From: Streptomyces sp. SID13031 | GTDB taxonomy: Bacteria; Actinomycetota; Actinomycetes; Propionibacteriales; Kribbellaceae | DNA: 64,000 nt | Reading direction: 5' to 3' | NCBI RefSeq assembly: GCF_010548305.1 | Contig: NZ_JAAGLV010000003.1 | Location: 248,001-312,000, forward strand | Part shown: positions 1 through 7,554 of the stretch, piece by piece | Layout: each line of letters opens with the position of its first letter | Numbering within the stretch: position 1 is the first letter of the stretch | Notes under the pieces: generated by a model | Told to the model about the DNA's origin: nothing | Database searches by the model: none | The model's input: only the letters and a program-made list of their open reading frames with translations | Program-made: the position numbers and the translations under genes

Positions 1-1
1 A

Positions 2-43
2 ACCATCCTGATGGCCCCGGGTTTCGCGCTGGACCAGTACTGA
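2..43 (+). CDS. 3' end of an upstream gene, product unknown
   Basis: An open frame entering from the left edge reads TILMAPGFALDQY and stops at TGA. Only 13 residues are visible, so no family can be assigned. It is in the same direction as the next gene, which starts 14 bases later, so the two may be co-transcribed. Confidence 0.4.
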   Translation, partial: TILMAPGFALDQY

Positions 44-57
44 GCAATGCTGTCGGT

Positions 58-477
58 ATGAGCTGGGCTATCTACGCGATGCGAGGACCAGGCGGCGTCC
101 GCCGTCTCGAGGACATTCCGGACGGATATGCGCCACCGTCGGTCGGTAGTACGGAGTCAGTGCTCGACCAGGTCCGCGAGCTGGCGCCCGGGGTCGACGC
201 GAGCAACCGCTCCTGGCTGGTGCTGAAGAGCGACGACTACGACATCGAGATGTCGATCGGCAAGAGCGTCGAGGTCCGCGACATCACCTTCTACCTCAAC
301 GACGGACCGCGCTCGATCCCACTCGTGATGGAGATCAGCAGCAAACTGGGCGTCACGCCGTACGACACCGAATCCGGCAACTTCCTCACCGAGGAGTCCC
401 GCCCGCCGGTCCCACCCCCACTGACCGAAGAAGAGCTCAAGGCGAACAAGCCCAAGTGGTGGAGATTCGGCCGCTGA
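58..477 (+). CDS. conserved hypothetical protein, 139 aa
   Basis: A soluble, acidic protein with no signal peptide or membrane segment. The central part (about residues 55-100) alternates strands and helix with an acidic/hydrophobic pattern, and the tail is proline-rich (PPVPPPLTEEELKANKPKWWRFGR region). I do not recognise a named domain. The ATG is chosen because it is the first start after the upstream stop; no clear Shine-Dalgarno sequence is visible, which would suit translation coupled to the preceding gene. Codon use is strongly GC-ending, as expected for a real gene here. Confidence 0.75.
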   Translation: MSWAIYAMRGPGGVRRLEDIPDGYAPPSVGSTESVLDQVRELAPGVDASNRSWLVLKSDDYDIEMSIGKSVEVRDITFYLNDGPRSIPLVMEISSKLGVTPYDTESGNFLTEESRPPVPPPLTEEELKANKPKWWRFGR

Positions 478-947
478 ACCACCCCCACCCCCACCCCCAC
501 GCCGGCACCACGCTCTCCAACGTCGCTCACACAGCGCTAGCTCCCACCCACCCCAGAACGCGAGCTCCTCCGTCGCCGCTCGGGCGGCCGCTGCCCCGAG
601 CCTTCGGCTAGCCACTTTGTGCATCACCTGAGCAACATCCCTCGGCCCAGACGCTCACACGGTGCACAAAGTCGACGCTCCTACACCGCGCGGGGGCGAC
701 CGCGGGGGGGAGTCGGGGCTAGATGGGGTGGGTTTCCCGCGCCTGCCGCTGCTAGCTCCTGCGTCGCTTGCGCTGCGGGTGCTCCCGCCCACCCGAGAAC
801 ACGCTCGGCGCTTGACACCCTTAGACCTGGGAGGTCTCCGTCACCCACCAGGTGAAAGCGCGCGGTTGTCGCGCTGGCTCGATCGTGGGGTGAGTGCGGT
901 GGCAGCCACGCGGATGTTCATGCCCAGCGGATCCCGTGGTCGGGTCG
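478..947. other. 470-bp intergenic stretch, no supported gene
   Basis: It starts with a C-rich CCCCCA micro-repeat (about 480-502). A 10-bp inverted repeat, actttgtgca (614-623) and tgcacaaagt (663-672), brackets 39 bases. A TTGACA hexamer (812-817) is followed by the dyad agacct-ggg-aggtct (823-837) and a second dyad tcacc/ggtga (841-855). Open frames across it have no convincing codon bias or start site. Confidence 0.5.
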
Positions 948-1292
948 CTAGCCCTGTTCCTGCCTCTGGTCGTTGATTCGCAGGGCTTCGGCGAGTTGGT
1001 CTTCCAAGATGATGATCCGGCAGGCCGCCTCGAGCGCGGTGCCCTGGTCGACGAGTTCACGAGCCCGGGCAGCCAGGCGTAGCTGGTAGCGGGAGTAGCG
1101 GCGGTGACCGCCGTCCGAGCGCTGCGGGGTGATCAACTTCGCCTCGTCCAGGCTGCGCAGAAATCCCGGCGTCGTGCCCAGCATCTCCGCGGCCCTGCCC
1201 ATCGTGAAGGCCGGGTAGTCGTCATCGTCGAAGTGGGCCGGGCCGGCCGGGGTTGAACTCATCAAAGTCTCCGTGTGCAGGTCTGGGGTCAT
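948..1292 (-). CDS. MerR-family HTH regulator
   Basis: A 114-residue protein with a MerR-type winged HTH. The segment FTMGRAAEMLGTTPGFLRSL is helix-turn-helix and GGHRRYSRYQLR is the wing typical of the family. A short helix (about residues 82-110) follows instead of a ligand-binding domain, so it resembles small MerR/BldC-like DNA-binding proteins. The start at 1292 is preceded by a clean GGAGG. Immediately upstream lies a very stable hairpin (1310-1337), and the nearest upstream gene on this strand is 650 bp away, so a long structured leader is possible. Target genes are not evident from context. Confidence 0.85.
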   Translation of the reverse strand: MTPDLHTETLMSSTPAGPAHFDDDDYPAFTMGRAAEMLGTTPGFLRSLDEAKLITPQRSDGGHRRYSRYQLRLAARARELVDQGTALEAACRIIILEDQLAEALRINDQRQEQG

Positions 1293-1309
1293 CGAACCTC
1301 CGTGCCGAA

Positions 1310-1337
1310 GGGCCCCGGTGCCGAAGCACCGGGGCCC
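1310..1337 (-). promoter_or_regulatory. 12-bp GC hairpin with UUCG loop in front of the MerR gene
   Basis: Read on the minus strand, GGGCCCCGGTGC, loop TTCG, then GCACCGGGGCCC: a perfect 12-bp stem closed by the exceptionally stable C(UUCG)G tetraloop. It ends about 7 nt before the GGAGG of the MerR gene. There is no U tract, but many actinobacterial terminators lack one, so it may be an attenuator, a terminator, or a leader structure affecting the ribosome site. Confidence 0.65.
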
Positions 1338-1938
1338 ATGGGTTAGTTGGATTTGTCACCATCTACCGGCCGTGAGGCCGGCCTTGCAGGTCCGCAGGAC
1401 GCCACGTGAAGGCTGTCCCTGCGGGGATCGCTGAATGCGTAACCGAAGACCACCTTCCAATCCGATGGAACTGCGGCACCCGCCCGGCGAAGTACTGGCA
1501 CTGGCGGGCGATCCGACGGTGTAATCCGTTCCCTTCTCTCTCGAACAACAATTGCTTACTCACTGCTACCGCAACTACAAACAGCAACTACTGGTACGGA
1601 ACTACGAACTGCAACAGCTACCTCTATCCGTCAAGCCTGGAACCCTCTTCAACCACTGGCTCCAGCAGCTCTGACCAGATCCTGGCGTGAAACCCGAGCC
1701 CCTTCACTGATCGGCCCGGCGGAATCCGCCGTTCTACCTCTTTCACAACCTCGGACAGATCGTTAGCTGTCCACGTCAGCTTCGCTGTTCTTCTCTGTCA
1801 ACACGAAGAACACTACACACGCCGCCAGGCAATGTCTACTCCCGCCACCACAGATATTGGGCGTGTCCTGGATGAGCTTCAGGGACGCGTCTGGGCTGCC
1901 GTCACGCGCGGGGTGGGCGGGCAGGACTTGGAGTGTCG
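1338..1938. other. 600-bp stretch without a supported gene; AT-richer patch inside
   Basis: Nothing with good codon bias or a ribosome site spans this region. About 1530-1690 is visibly poorer in G+C than its surroundings and rich in CAACTAC/GCAACT words. A plus-strand frame there, open from a TAA near 1522 to a TGA at 1672, gives a leucine- and glutamine-rich peptide but has no ATG or GTG. It may be a foreign fragment, a regulatory leader or noise. Confidence 0.4.
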
Positions 1939-2712
1939 TCAGGCCGCCGGGCGCGTGTCGACGAGGGTGGCGATCTTGTTGATTCGGTGTTCGGGGTTGT
2001 TCTGGGCGTCGTGCCAGTAGTTGCCTGCGGCATGGTCTTCTGGGGTTGCGCAGGTCGACAGGGTGAGCATCGCTTGGGTCGGGGTGACTCCAGGGCGGCC
2101 CGGTACGGCGGCGTTCTGCTGGGCCTTCTCGGTGGGCTTGCGGAACGAGATCGTCATCGTCAGGCTCACCACGTAGTCGTAGACCGTCCCGCCGGCCGTG
2201 ACGAGCACGTGGGCGCCGTTCTTCACCTCGGGTAGTCGCTCGAGCGGCTTGCCATGCGCGGTCCGGTGGCCGGTCACGATGAAGTTGCCGATCTCTCCGG
2301 CGCCGACCCCACCGGCGGGTCCCCGCGGCGACGCGAACAGCCCCCGATCCTGGATGACCGTCCCCGGCTGGTCGTCGGCAGTACCGACGTAGCCGACCAC
2401 CCGCAACGCCTTCACCCCGATCGACGGAATCGCCAGCGTCGTCACGGTCGTGATCGGCTTGGCTGTCGACGGTGTCAACGAGGGCGTCGGTGTCGACGAG
2501 GGTGACGGCTTGGCCTCGGTCGGTTGGGAGCCCTCCGGGATGGAGCTCTTCGGCCCCGGCGGCGTCACGGTCGGCGTCGGGCTGACCGGCGACCCCGCGG
2601 TACCGGAGCCCGTAGTACCGGACCCCGCAGTACCGTCCGTCTCGGCGCTCGTGTCGGCGCAGCCCACCAGGGCGGCCGCCAGTGCCGCCGCTATCATCCA
2701 TCGCCCGACCAT
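1939..2712 (-). CDS. class E-type sortase, lipoprotein
   Basis: Sortase-fold cysteine transpeptidase predicted to act outside the membrane, joining sorted surface proteins to a nucleophile. From the ATG at 2712 the protein is 257 aa: a lipoprotein signal (lipobox LVGC, Cys18), a long Ser/Thr/Pro linker to about residue 90, then the sortase domain. The catalytic triad is visible: His149 in TGHR, Cys221 in TLSTC and Arg243 in HRIN. A longer frame upstream of 2712 exists but would bury the signal peptide. No LPxTG/LAxTG substrate is adjacent, and a second, more divergent sortase lies at 35.3 kb. Confidence 0.88.
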   Translation of the reverse strand: MVGRWMIAAALAAALVGCADTSAETDGTAGSGTTGSGTAGSPVSPTPTVTPPGPKSSIPEGSQPTEAKPSPSSTPTPSLTPSTAKPITTVTTLAIPSIGVKALRVVGYVGTADDQPGTVIQDRGLFASPRGPAGGVGAGEIGNFIVTGHRTAHGKPLERLPEVKNGAHVLVTAGGTVYDYVVSLTMTISFRKPTEKAQQNAAVPGRPGVTPTQAMLTLSTCATPEDHAAGNYWHDAQNNPEHRINKIATLVDTRPAA

Positions 2713-2753
2713 CGTCGGACCGTAACCCGCGGTACCGAAAGCCGGCCGAAAAC

Positions 2754-2918
2754 CTAGGCCGGCGCCTTCTCCTTCAGCAGAGCCATGAACGCACGCATCC
2801 ACGCAGGATGATCGGGCCAGGCCCGCCCGCTCACGACGTTGCCGTCCACGACCGCGTCACCGTCGACCCACTCGCCACCGCCGGCCGCGTCTCCGGTGAG
2901 AATCAGCACCTTCGCCAT
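2754..2918 (-). pseudogene. DJ-1/PfpI-family gene with internal deletion
   Basis: The frame from a well-placed ATG (GGAGG about 9 nt upstream) starts like a PfpI/DJ-1 protein ([12 protein letters not shown]). After about 12 residues it passes directly into the typical C-terminus of the family ([20 protein letters not shown], then the ALLKEKAPA end). The nucleophile-elbow Cys region and most of the roughly 180-residue fold are missing, although the frame stays open. I infer an in-frame internal deletion of about 100 or more codons. The 54-residue product cannot be a functional glyoxalase/deglycase. Confidence 0.75.
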
Positions 2919-3014
2919 CAACACCACCTCCTCCGCCAGCGTCCGCTCGGCAAACCCCATGGTCAAGACCGCCAAGCCCTGGATAATCGAGCCGATGAGT
3001 GGATGGGAACGGGT

Positions 3015-3542
3015 CTAGTCGACGTACAGGGTGGCCGGTCCGAGGTTGAGGGTGCCGGAGCTCAAGGGCTCGCAGCGGACCCCGCCGTGCCCACGCAGTC
3101 CCTTAAAGGCGCCGGGCGCGACCGTGACGTCCATCCACGCGCACGGATTGGCCGGGCGATGTGCCTGAAACCGCACCGCTCCAGACCCCGTATCCAAACT
3201 GAAGCTCCGCCCGGGCACCCGCTCCCCCGACCCCGTACGCCGAACCGCCAGCTGGTCGATCGGATAGCCCCGGATGATGATGTTCCGCCTGGTCAGCACC
3301 GGATCAGGCACCTGAGCCAACCCAAGCTCGGCAGCCAACTCGTCCAGCACCGAGGCATCGAAAACCGTCACGGCCGCGTTCCGGTGAGCCGACTGGTTGA
3401 AGTACCGATCGCCCACGATCCCCAACCCGGCCCGCACCTCGATCTCTTTCCGCGACACCACCCCGGGATCCACCGCCGGACCGTCCTGTGGCCGCCCCAC
3501 GTAGGCATGCACAGCCGACACCACCAGCGCCACGATCTCCAC
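3015..3542 (-). CDS. MOSC-domain protein
   Basis: MOSC domains carry sulfur or metal-sulfur groups in molybdenum-cofactor-related enzymes and in detoxification of N-hydroxylated compounds. This stand-alone protein shows the domain hallmarks: an N-terminal VSAVHAYVGRP segment, EVRAGLGIVGDRYF, NIIIRG and the RPANPCAWMD motif, whose Cys is the family's putative sulfur-carrying residue. GTG at 3542 has GAGG 8 nt upstream; GTG at 3560 is an in-frame alternative adding six residues. No molybdenum genes are nearby, so the substrate is unknown. Confidence 0.85.
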   Translation of the reverse strand: MEIVALVVSAVHAYVGRPQDGPAVDPGVVSRKEIEVRAGLGIVGDRYFNQSAHRNAAVTVFDASVLDELAAELGLAQVPDPVLTRRNIIIRGYPIDQLAVRRTGSGERVPGRSFSLDTGSGAVRFQAHRPANPCAWMDVTVAPGAFKGLRGHGGVRCEPLSSGTLNLGPATLYVD

Positions 3543-3654
3543 CGAGACAACCTCAACCACAATGCCACGCTACCCGCAACACCACGAACCTCCGCGCTAC
3601 CGGCCTACAGCAGGCAGCGCGGAGGTGAAGGGCGGGACGGTGCCGCGGGGTTGG

Positions 3655-4047
3655 TCAGTCGAACTTGCATGCGGTGGACCAGGAGTGGGAGTCGTGGTCG
3701 TTGTCGTCCAGTTGGGCGTCGTACCACTCGCCGGGGCCGATGCACATGTTGTAGCGGCCGTAGTTCACGTCGTAGTAGATCCAGACGTGGTCGAAGCCGC
3801 CGGGGGTGCCGTTGTTGTAGACGGTTTCGTCGTTGTCGTGCATGCCGTCGTCGCCCCAGTTGCTGTCGTTGCCGGACCACTGGGCCCGGTGGCCTTGGGC
3901 GTTGTCGTCGGCCCAGGCGCAGAAGTAGCTGGACGGGCAGTCTCCGAGCGCGGCGGAGGCGGGGATCACGGGTGCAGCGGTGGCGGTCAGGGCTACTGCG
4001 GCGAACGCCGCGGTCTTCCAGGTGAGCGAACGCATCGGCCATTCCAT
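3655..4047 (-). CDS. secreted peptidase-inhibitor I36-type protein
   Basis: A 130-residue exported protein. A Sec signal peptide ends near the ASA site (about residue 33). The mature part begins GDCPSSYFCAWADDNAQG, the start of the I36 (SMI-like) inhibitor family, which has a beta/gamma-crystallin-like fold; CIGPGEW and a Cys near the C-terminus are also present. Four cysteines in the mature part could make two disulfides. I36 proteins of streptomycetes inhibit metalloproteinases; whether this one inhibits the M4 protease at 31.7 kb is only a possibility. An in-frame ATG at 4035 is an alternative start. Confidence 0.8.
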   Translation of the reverse strand: MEWPMRSLTWKTAAFAAVALTATAAPVIPASAALGDCPSSYFCAWADDNAQGHRAQWSGNDSNWGDDGMHDNDETVYNNGTPGGFDHVWIYYDVNYGRYNMCIGPGEWYDAQLDDNDHDSHSWSTACKFD

Positions 4048-4091
4048 TCTTTCAGGGGACAGCTCGCCCGCAGAGCAGCGGACAAGCGGGG

Positions 4092-4997
4092 TCAGTGGTT
4101 CTCGAGGGCTGCTTTCGCCCGGGGTACCGCGGCCTGCTCCAAGACGTTCAGATCGGCCAGCTCGCGCTGATGCTCGGCGATCGCCGCGGCCCGATACCCG
4201 GGCTCGATCGACCGCAACGTCCGCGTCAGCGACGTCGAGTTCGCGCAGGTCGCCTCGGCCACGGTCGCTTCGACCTCAGCCGCCCGTACTACGGACGCCG
4301 CACGGCCTTCGTTGCGCTTAGCAACGACTTCGCGCAGCGCGCCCGGGTCGGCGGCGTCATAACCGCGACCCTTGACGCAGCCGGCCCAATCGGCCATCGC
4401 GGTGACGTACCGCTGGTCGTCACGGACCTTGTCCTGGACCAGGAAGTCGAGATTGTCGGTGAGCCGCCGAGCCTTGAACCAGCCCACCAGATCTCCGTAC
4501 AGTGTCCGCCGCGCAGAGGCGATGCACCCCTTGTCGCTGGCGGACAACCGCCGCCCCGGAGCCAGCTCGACCGAGATCTGCTTGCCCGAGCCGACCAGCG
4601 TCTTGCGCCAGGCATTCTGCTGTTCCTTGGGCAGACCGGCGAAGTATCGAGCAGCCGGATCCACCGGCGGAGCAGTCTGCTCCGGGCGGCCATAGCCGTT
4701 CGCGGCGGCCCAAGCCACGTCGTCCACCACGTATGGGAAGTCACGCTGATCCGACTTCGTCGCGGGCGGCCTCTCGAAGTACTGGAAACCGGCGGCGCTC
4801 ATGCACTCGTGGACCAGCCGCTCTTCGGCACTACGCAACAGCGCCTTGCCCTGCGCGCCGACCGCCGGGGCCGTCTGCACTCCGGTCGCCTCGCCGGTCC
4901 GGTACGCGACCAGAACCCCGACCGCCAGCACCGAACCGACGACCACCACCACCAGAACAGTGGGCAGGCGTCGTTGACCACGCAGCGTGAGCTTCAT
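4092..4997 (-). CDS. membrane-anchored extracytoplasmic protein, unknown function
   Basis: A 301-residue protein with a basic N-terminus and one hydrophobic segment (about residues 13-31), the rest predicted outside the membrane. The soluble part is helical and charged, with scattered cysteines (HECMSAAGF, KGCIASA, WAGCVKGRG, ATCANS) that recall secreted actinobacterial proteins with paired Cys. No enzyme motif is seen. It is separated from the I36 gene by 44 bp on the same strand, so the two could share a transcript. Confidence 0.75.
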   Translation of the reverse strand: MKLTLRGQRRLPTVLVVVVVGSVLAVGVLVAYRTGEATGVQTAPAVGAQGKALLRSAEERLVHECMSAAGFQYFERPPATKSDQRDFPYVVDDVAWAAANGYGRPEQTAPPVDPAARYFAGLPKEQQNAWRKTLVGSGKQISVELAPGRRLSASDKGCIASARRTLYGDLVGWFKARRLTDNLDFLVQDKVRDDQRYVTAMADWAGCVKGRGYDAADPGALREVVAKRNEGRAASVVRAAEVEATVAEATCANSTSLTRTLRSIEPGYRAAAIAEHQRELADLNVLEQAAVPRAKAALENH

Positions 4998-5151
4998 CCC
5001 GCAAAACGTAGCCCATCAGCGGAGTCATAAACGAACGTTTAGATGACAACCCACGGTGATGGCGAAACCGGTCAACCCCAGGTAAGAGGGTCGAGCAATC
5101 CTCACATAACGAGATCTGCTGCCGTTCTACTAGGAGACACTGGAGGAGAGA

Positions 5152-5667
5152 ATGAACAACCGGCACGCAATCGTCAGCACGCAGCTCGGCGACCTGACCC
5201 TCGTCGCCTCGGACGACGCCCTGATCGGGATCTACTTCCCGCATCACTGGGTGAAACCCGAGCGCGCCACTCTGGGCGACGAGGTTGAGGCGGCAACAGA
5301 TCCTGTACTAGCCGAGGCCGCGCGACAGCTGGCCCAATACCTCGCCGGCGAACGCGACACGTTCGACCTCACGACGGAGCTCCGCGGCGGCGACGCGTTC
5401 CAGCAGCAGGTGTGGGCCTTGCTCGACGAGATTCCGCGCGGCGAGACCACGACGTACGGGGAACTCGCGGAGCGGCTCGGCGACAAACAGCTCGCTCAGC
5501 TGGTCGGGAAGGCCGTGGGCAGCAACCCGCTCTCGATCATCGTCCCGTGCCACCGGGTGGTCGGGAAGGACGGCAAGCTGACTGGGTACGCCGGTGGGCT
5601 GAAGCGCAAGCAGTTCCTGCTCGACCTCGAAGAGCCCGCCTTGGTCAAGGAGACCAGGCTCTTCTAG
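5152..5667 (+). CDS. ogt: methylated-DNA--[protein]-cysteine S-methyltransferase
   Basis: Suicide DNA-repair enzyme that removes O6-alkyl groups from guanine by transfer to its own cysteine. The 171-residue protein has an N-terminal RNase-H-like domain and a C-terminal DNA-binding/methyltransferase domain containing QVWALLDEIPRGETTTYGE and the active-site motif PCHRV (Cys133), followed by the conserved GYAGGL segment. A strong GGAGG precedes the ATG by a few nucleotides. The gene converges with, and overlaps by four bases, the LacI gene. No ada or alkA is adjacent. Confidence 0.96.
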   Translation: MNNRHAIVSTQLGDLTLVASDDALIGIYFPHHWVKPERATLGDEVEAATDPVLAEAARQLAQYLAGERDTFDLTTELRGGDAFQQQVWALLDEIPRGETTTYGELAERLGDKQLAQLVGKAVGSNPLSIIVPCHRVVGKDGKLTGYAGGLKRKQFLLDLEEPALVKETRLF

Positions 5668-6665
5668 ACGACAGCCGTCGATTCCCGCGCGATCAATTGC
5701 CACGGGAAGTCGTACACCTTGCCGGCCGCGCCCTCGCGGTCGGTGAGGCGGGCGACCATGATCCGGCACAGCGCGGCATTGAAACCGACCGGCCCGACCG
5801 TCGACAACGACGGATCCAGATGCTCACCCTCAGGCGTGTTGCCGACCCCGATCACGGCCAGGTCCCCCGGTACGTCGAGATGCAACCGGTGAGCCGCCCG
5901 GATGGCGGCGATCGCGGCGAAGTCCGTCGTGCAGTACAGCGCCGACGGCCGGTCAGGCCGGTTCAGCACCGTCATCGCCGCCCGATAAGCCCCTTCGGGA
6001 TGCGGCTCGTACGTCGCCACCAAATCATCCAGCACCGGTACTCCGGCCGCCGCCATCGTGCGCAGATACGCGTCGTACCGCGGCCAGCCGGCCAGCTTCG
6101 AGGTGAGCGCGCCGATCCGGGTGTGCCGCTCCAGCAGGTGCTCGACCGCGAGGTGGCAGCGTGGCTCGGCGCCGGACCGGATGACGTCGTAGCCCTGCGG
6201 TTCGAGCACTTCACTGAAAACGACCATCTGCACGCCCTGCGCGGCGAACGCCTCGAGATCGGCGACCAGCGAGGGATCGTCGCGGACGTGATCGATGAAG
6301 ATGACATCCGGCGTGCGGTTCGCGAGCACCGTCCGCCAGTCGCTGTCGGCCACGATCAGCGCGGTCTTGCCCAGCGGCTGCACCGCGGCGCTCACATCCG
6401 CCGCCACCGCCTGCGCCCACGGATCGGCGAGGACGCTCAACGAGAGCAGCACGAGGTCGGACTTGCCCGTCCGGATCGCCCGGGCGGCATCGTTGCGCCG
6501 GTAGCCCAGCCGCGAGGCCGCCTCGCGCACCCGGTCCGCGGTGTTCTCCGAGATCGTCTGACTGCGCGGGTGCCCGGACAGTACGTAGGACACCGTGGCG
6601 ATCGAGACTCCCGCCGCCGCGGCAACGGTCCGCAGCGTCGGTTTGTCGGTCATCCCCGTGGCCAT
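5664..6665 (-). CDS. LacI-family transcriptional regulator
   Basis: Repressor with an N-terminal LacI HTH (PTLRTVAAAAGVSIATVSYVLSG) and a periplasmic-binding-like sugar-sensing domain (about residues 60-330) ending in the usual dimer/effector core. It is the last gene of the minus-strand sugar ABC operon, 13 bp after the second permease, and most likely controls that operon in response to its sugar. A LacI-like AACGTT-centred operator candidate lies upstream of the operon at 10212-10230. ATG at 6665 is chosen because the longer start would overlap the permease; ATG at 6653 is also possible. Confidence 0.92.
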   Translation of the reverse strand: MATGMTDKPTLRTVAAAAGVSIATVSYVLSGHPRSQTISENTADRVREAASRLGYRRNDAARAIRTGKSDLVLLSLSVLADPWAQAVAADVSAAVQPLGKTALIVADSDWRTVLANRTPDVIFIDHVRDDPSLVADLEAFAAQGVQMVVFSEVLEPQGYDVIRSGAEPRCHLAVEHLLERHTRIGALTSKLAGWPRYDAYLRTMAAAGVPVLDDLVATYEPHPEGAYRAAMTVLNRPDRPSALYCTTDFAAIAAIRAAHRLHLDVPGDLAVIGVGNTPEGEHLDPSLSTVGPVGFNAALCRIMVARLTDREGAAGKVYDFPWQLIARESTAVV

Positions 6666-6678
6666 GCGCGCAATTGTC

Positions 6679-7554
6679 TCAGCCCTTGACCGCACCGGTG
6701 ATGACGCCCTTGTTGAAGTGCCGTTGCAGGAACGGGTAGACCATCGCGATCGGCACCAGCGCGACCACCACGACGGCCATCTGCAAGGACTGCGGCTGCG
6801 GCAACGGCGTCACCCCGAGCTGGTCGGCCGACAGGGACTTGCCCTGCAGCACGTACGTCCGCAAGATCACCTGGACCGGCCACTTCGACGTGTCGTTGAT
6901 GTAGAGCAGCGCGTTGAAGAAGGCGTTCCAGAAGCCGACCGCGTAGAACAGCCCGACCACCGCGATCACCGCCTTCGACAATGGCATCACGATCCGGCGC
7001 AGGATGGTGAAGTCGCTCGCGCCGTCGATCCGCGCGCTCTCCAGGATCTCCTGCGGAACGTTCATGAAGAACGTCCGCATCACCACGAAGTTGAACGCGC
7101 CCAGCGCGCCGGGCAGGATCAGCGACCAGAGGCTGTCGATCAGCCCGAGCTGCTTGACGATCAGGAACATCGGGATGATGCCCGGCGCGAACAGCAGCGT
7201 GAACAGCACCAGCAGCAACACCGGCCGGCCGAACAGCACCGGCCGCGAGGTCGCGTAGGCGAGCGCGATCGTGGTGCACAGGGCGATCGCCGTACCGATG
7301 ACGGTGACGAAGACGCTGACCCCGATCGCCCGCGCCATCAGCCCACCGCTGAACAACGTGTCGTAGGCCTTGAAGGTCGGATGCGACGGCCAGAGCACGT
7401 AGCCGCCGGCCTCGATGATGTCGGCGTCGCTGGCCAGCGAGGTCGAGATCACCACCATGATCGGGATGATGATCGCGAGCGCGAAACCACCGAGCACGAC
7501 CGCCTTGATGGTCTGGTACGCCGGTGACGGCCGCTCCTTCCAGATCGGCCTCAC
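6679..7554 (-). CDS. carbohydrate ABC transporter permease (LplC/MalG type)
   Basis: One of two membrane subunits of a CUT1-like sugar importer. It has six predicted membrane segments, the EAA-loop region ESARIDGASDFTILRRIVMP, and the typical LplC ending FNKGVITGAVKG. The start is the GTG at 7554: GTGA overlaps the stop of the preceding permease, so the pair is translationally coupled. The frame upstream of it is only a shadow. No ATPase is encoded nearby, so the importer must use a shared ATPase such as an MsiK/UgpC-type protein, as is usual in actinobacteria. Confidence 0.93.
   Translation of the reverse strand: MRPIWKERPSPAYQTIKAVVLGGFALAIIIPIMVVISTSLASDADIIEAGGYVLWPSHPTFKAYDTLFSGGLMARAIGVSVFVTVIGTAIALCTTIALAYATSRPVLFGRPVLLLVLFTLLFAPGIIPMFLIVKQLGLIDSLWSLILPGALGAFNFVVMRTFFMNVPQEILESARIDGASDFTILRRIVMPLSKAVIAVVGLFYAVGFWNAFFNALLYINDTSKWPVQVILRTYVLQGKSLSADQLGVTPLPQPQSLQMAVVVVALVPIAMVYPFLQRHFNKGVITGAVKG

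Noticed and set aside
1832..2020. 62-codon plus-strand frame opposite the sortase end
   Set aside because: Overlaps the 3' end of the sortase gene on the other strand and lacks a ribosome site and coding bias.
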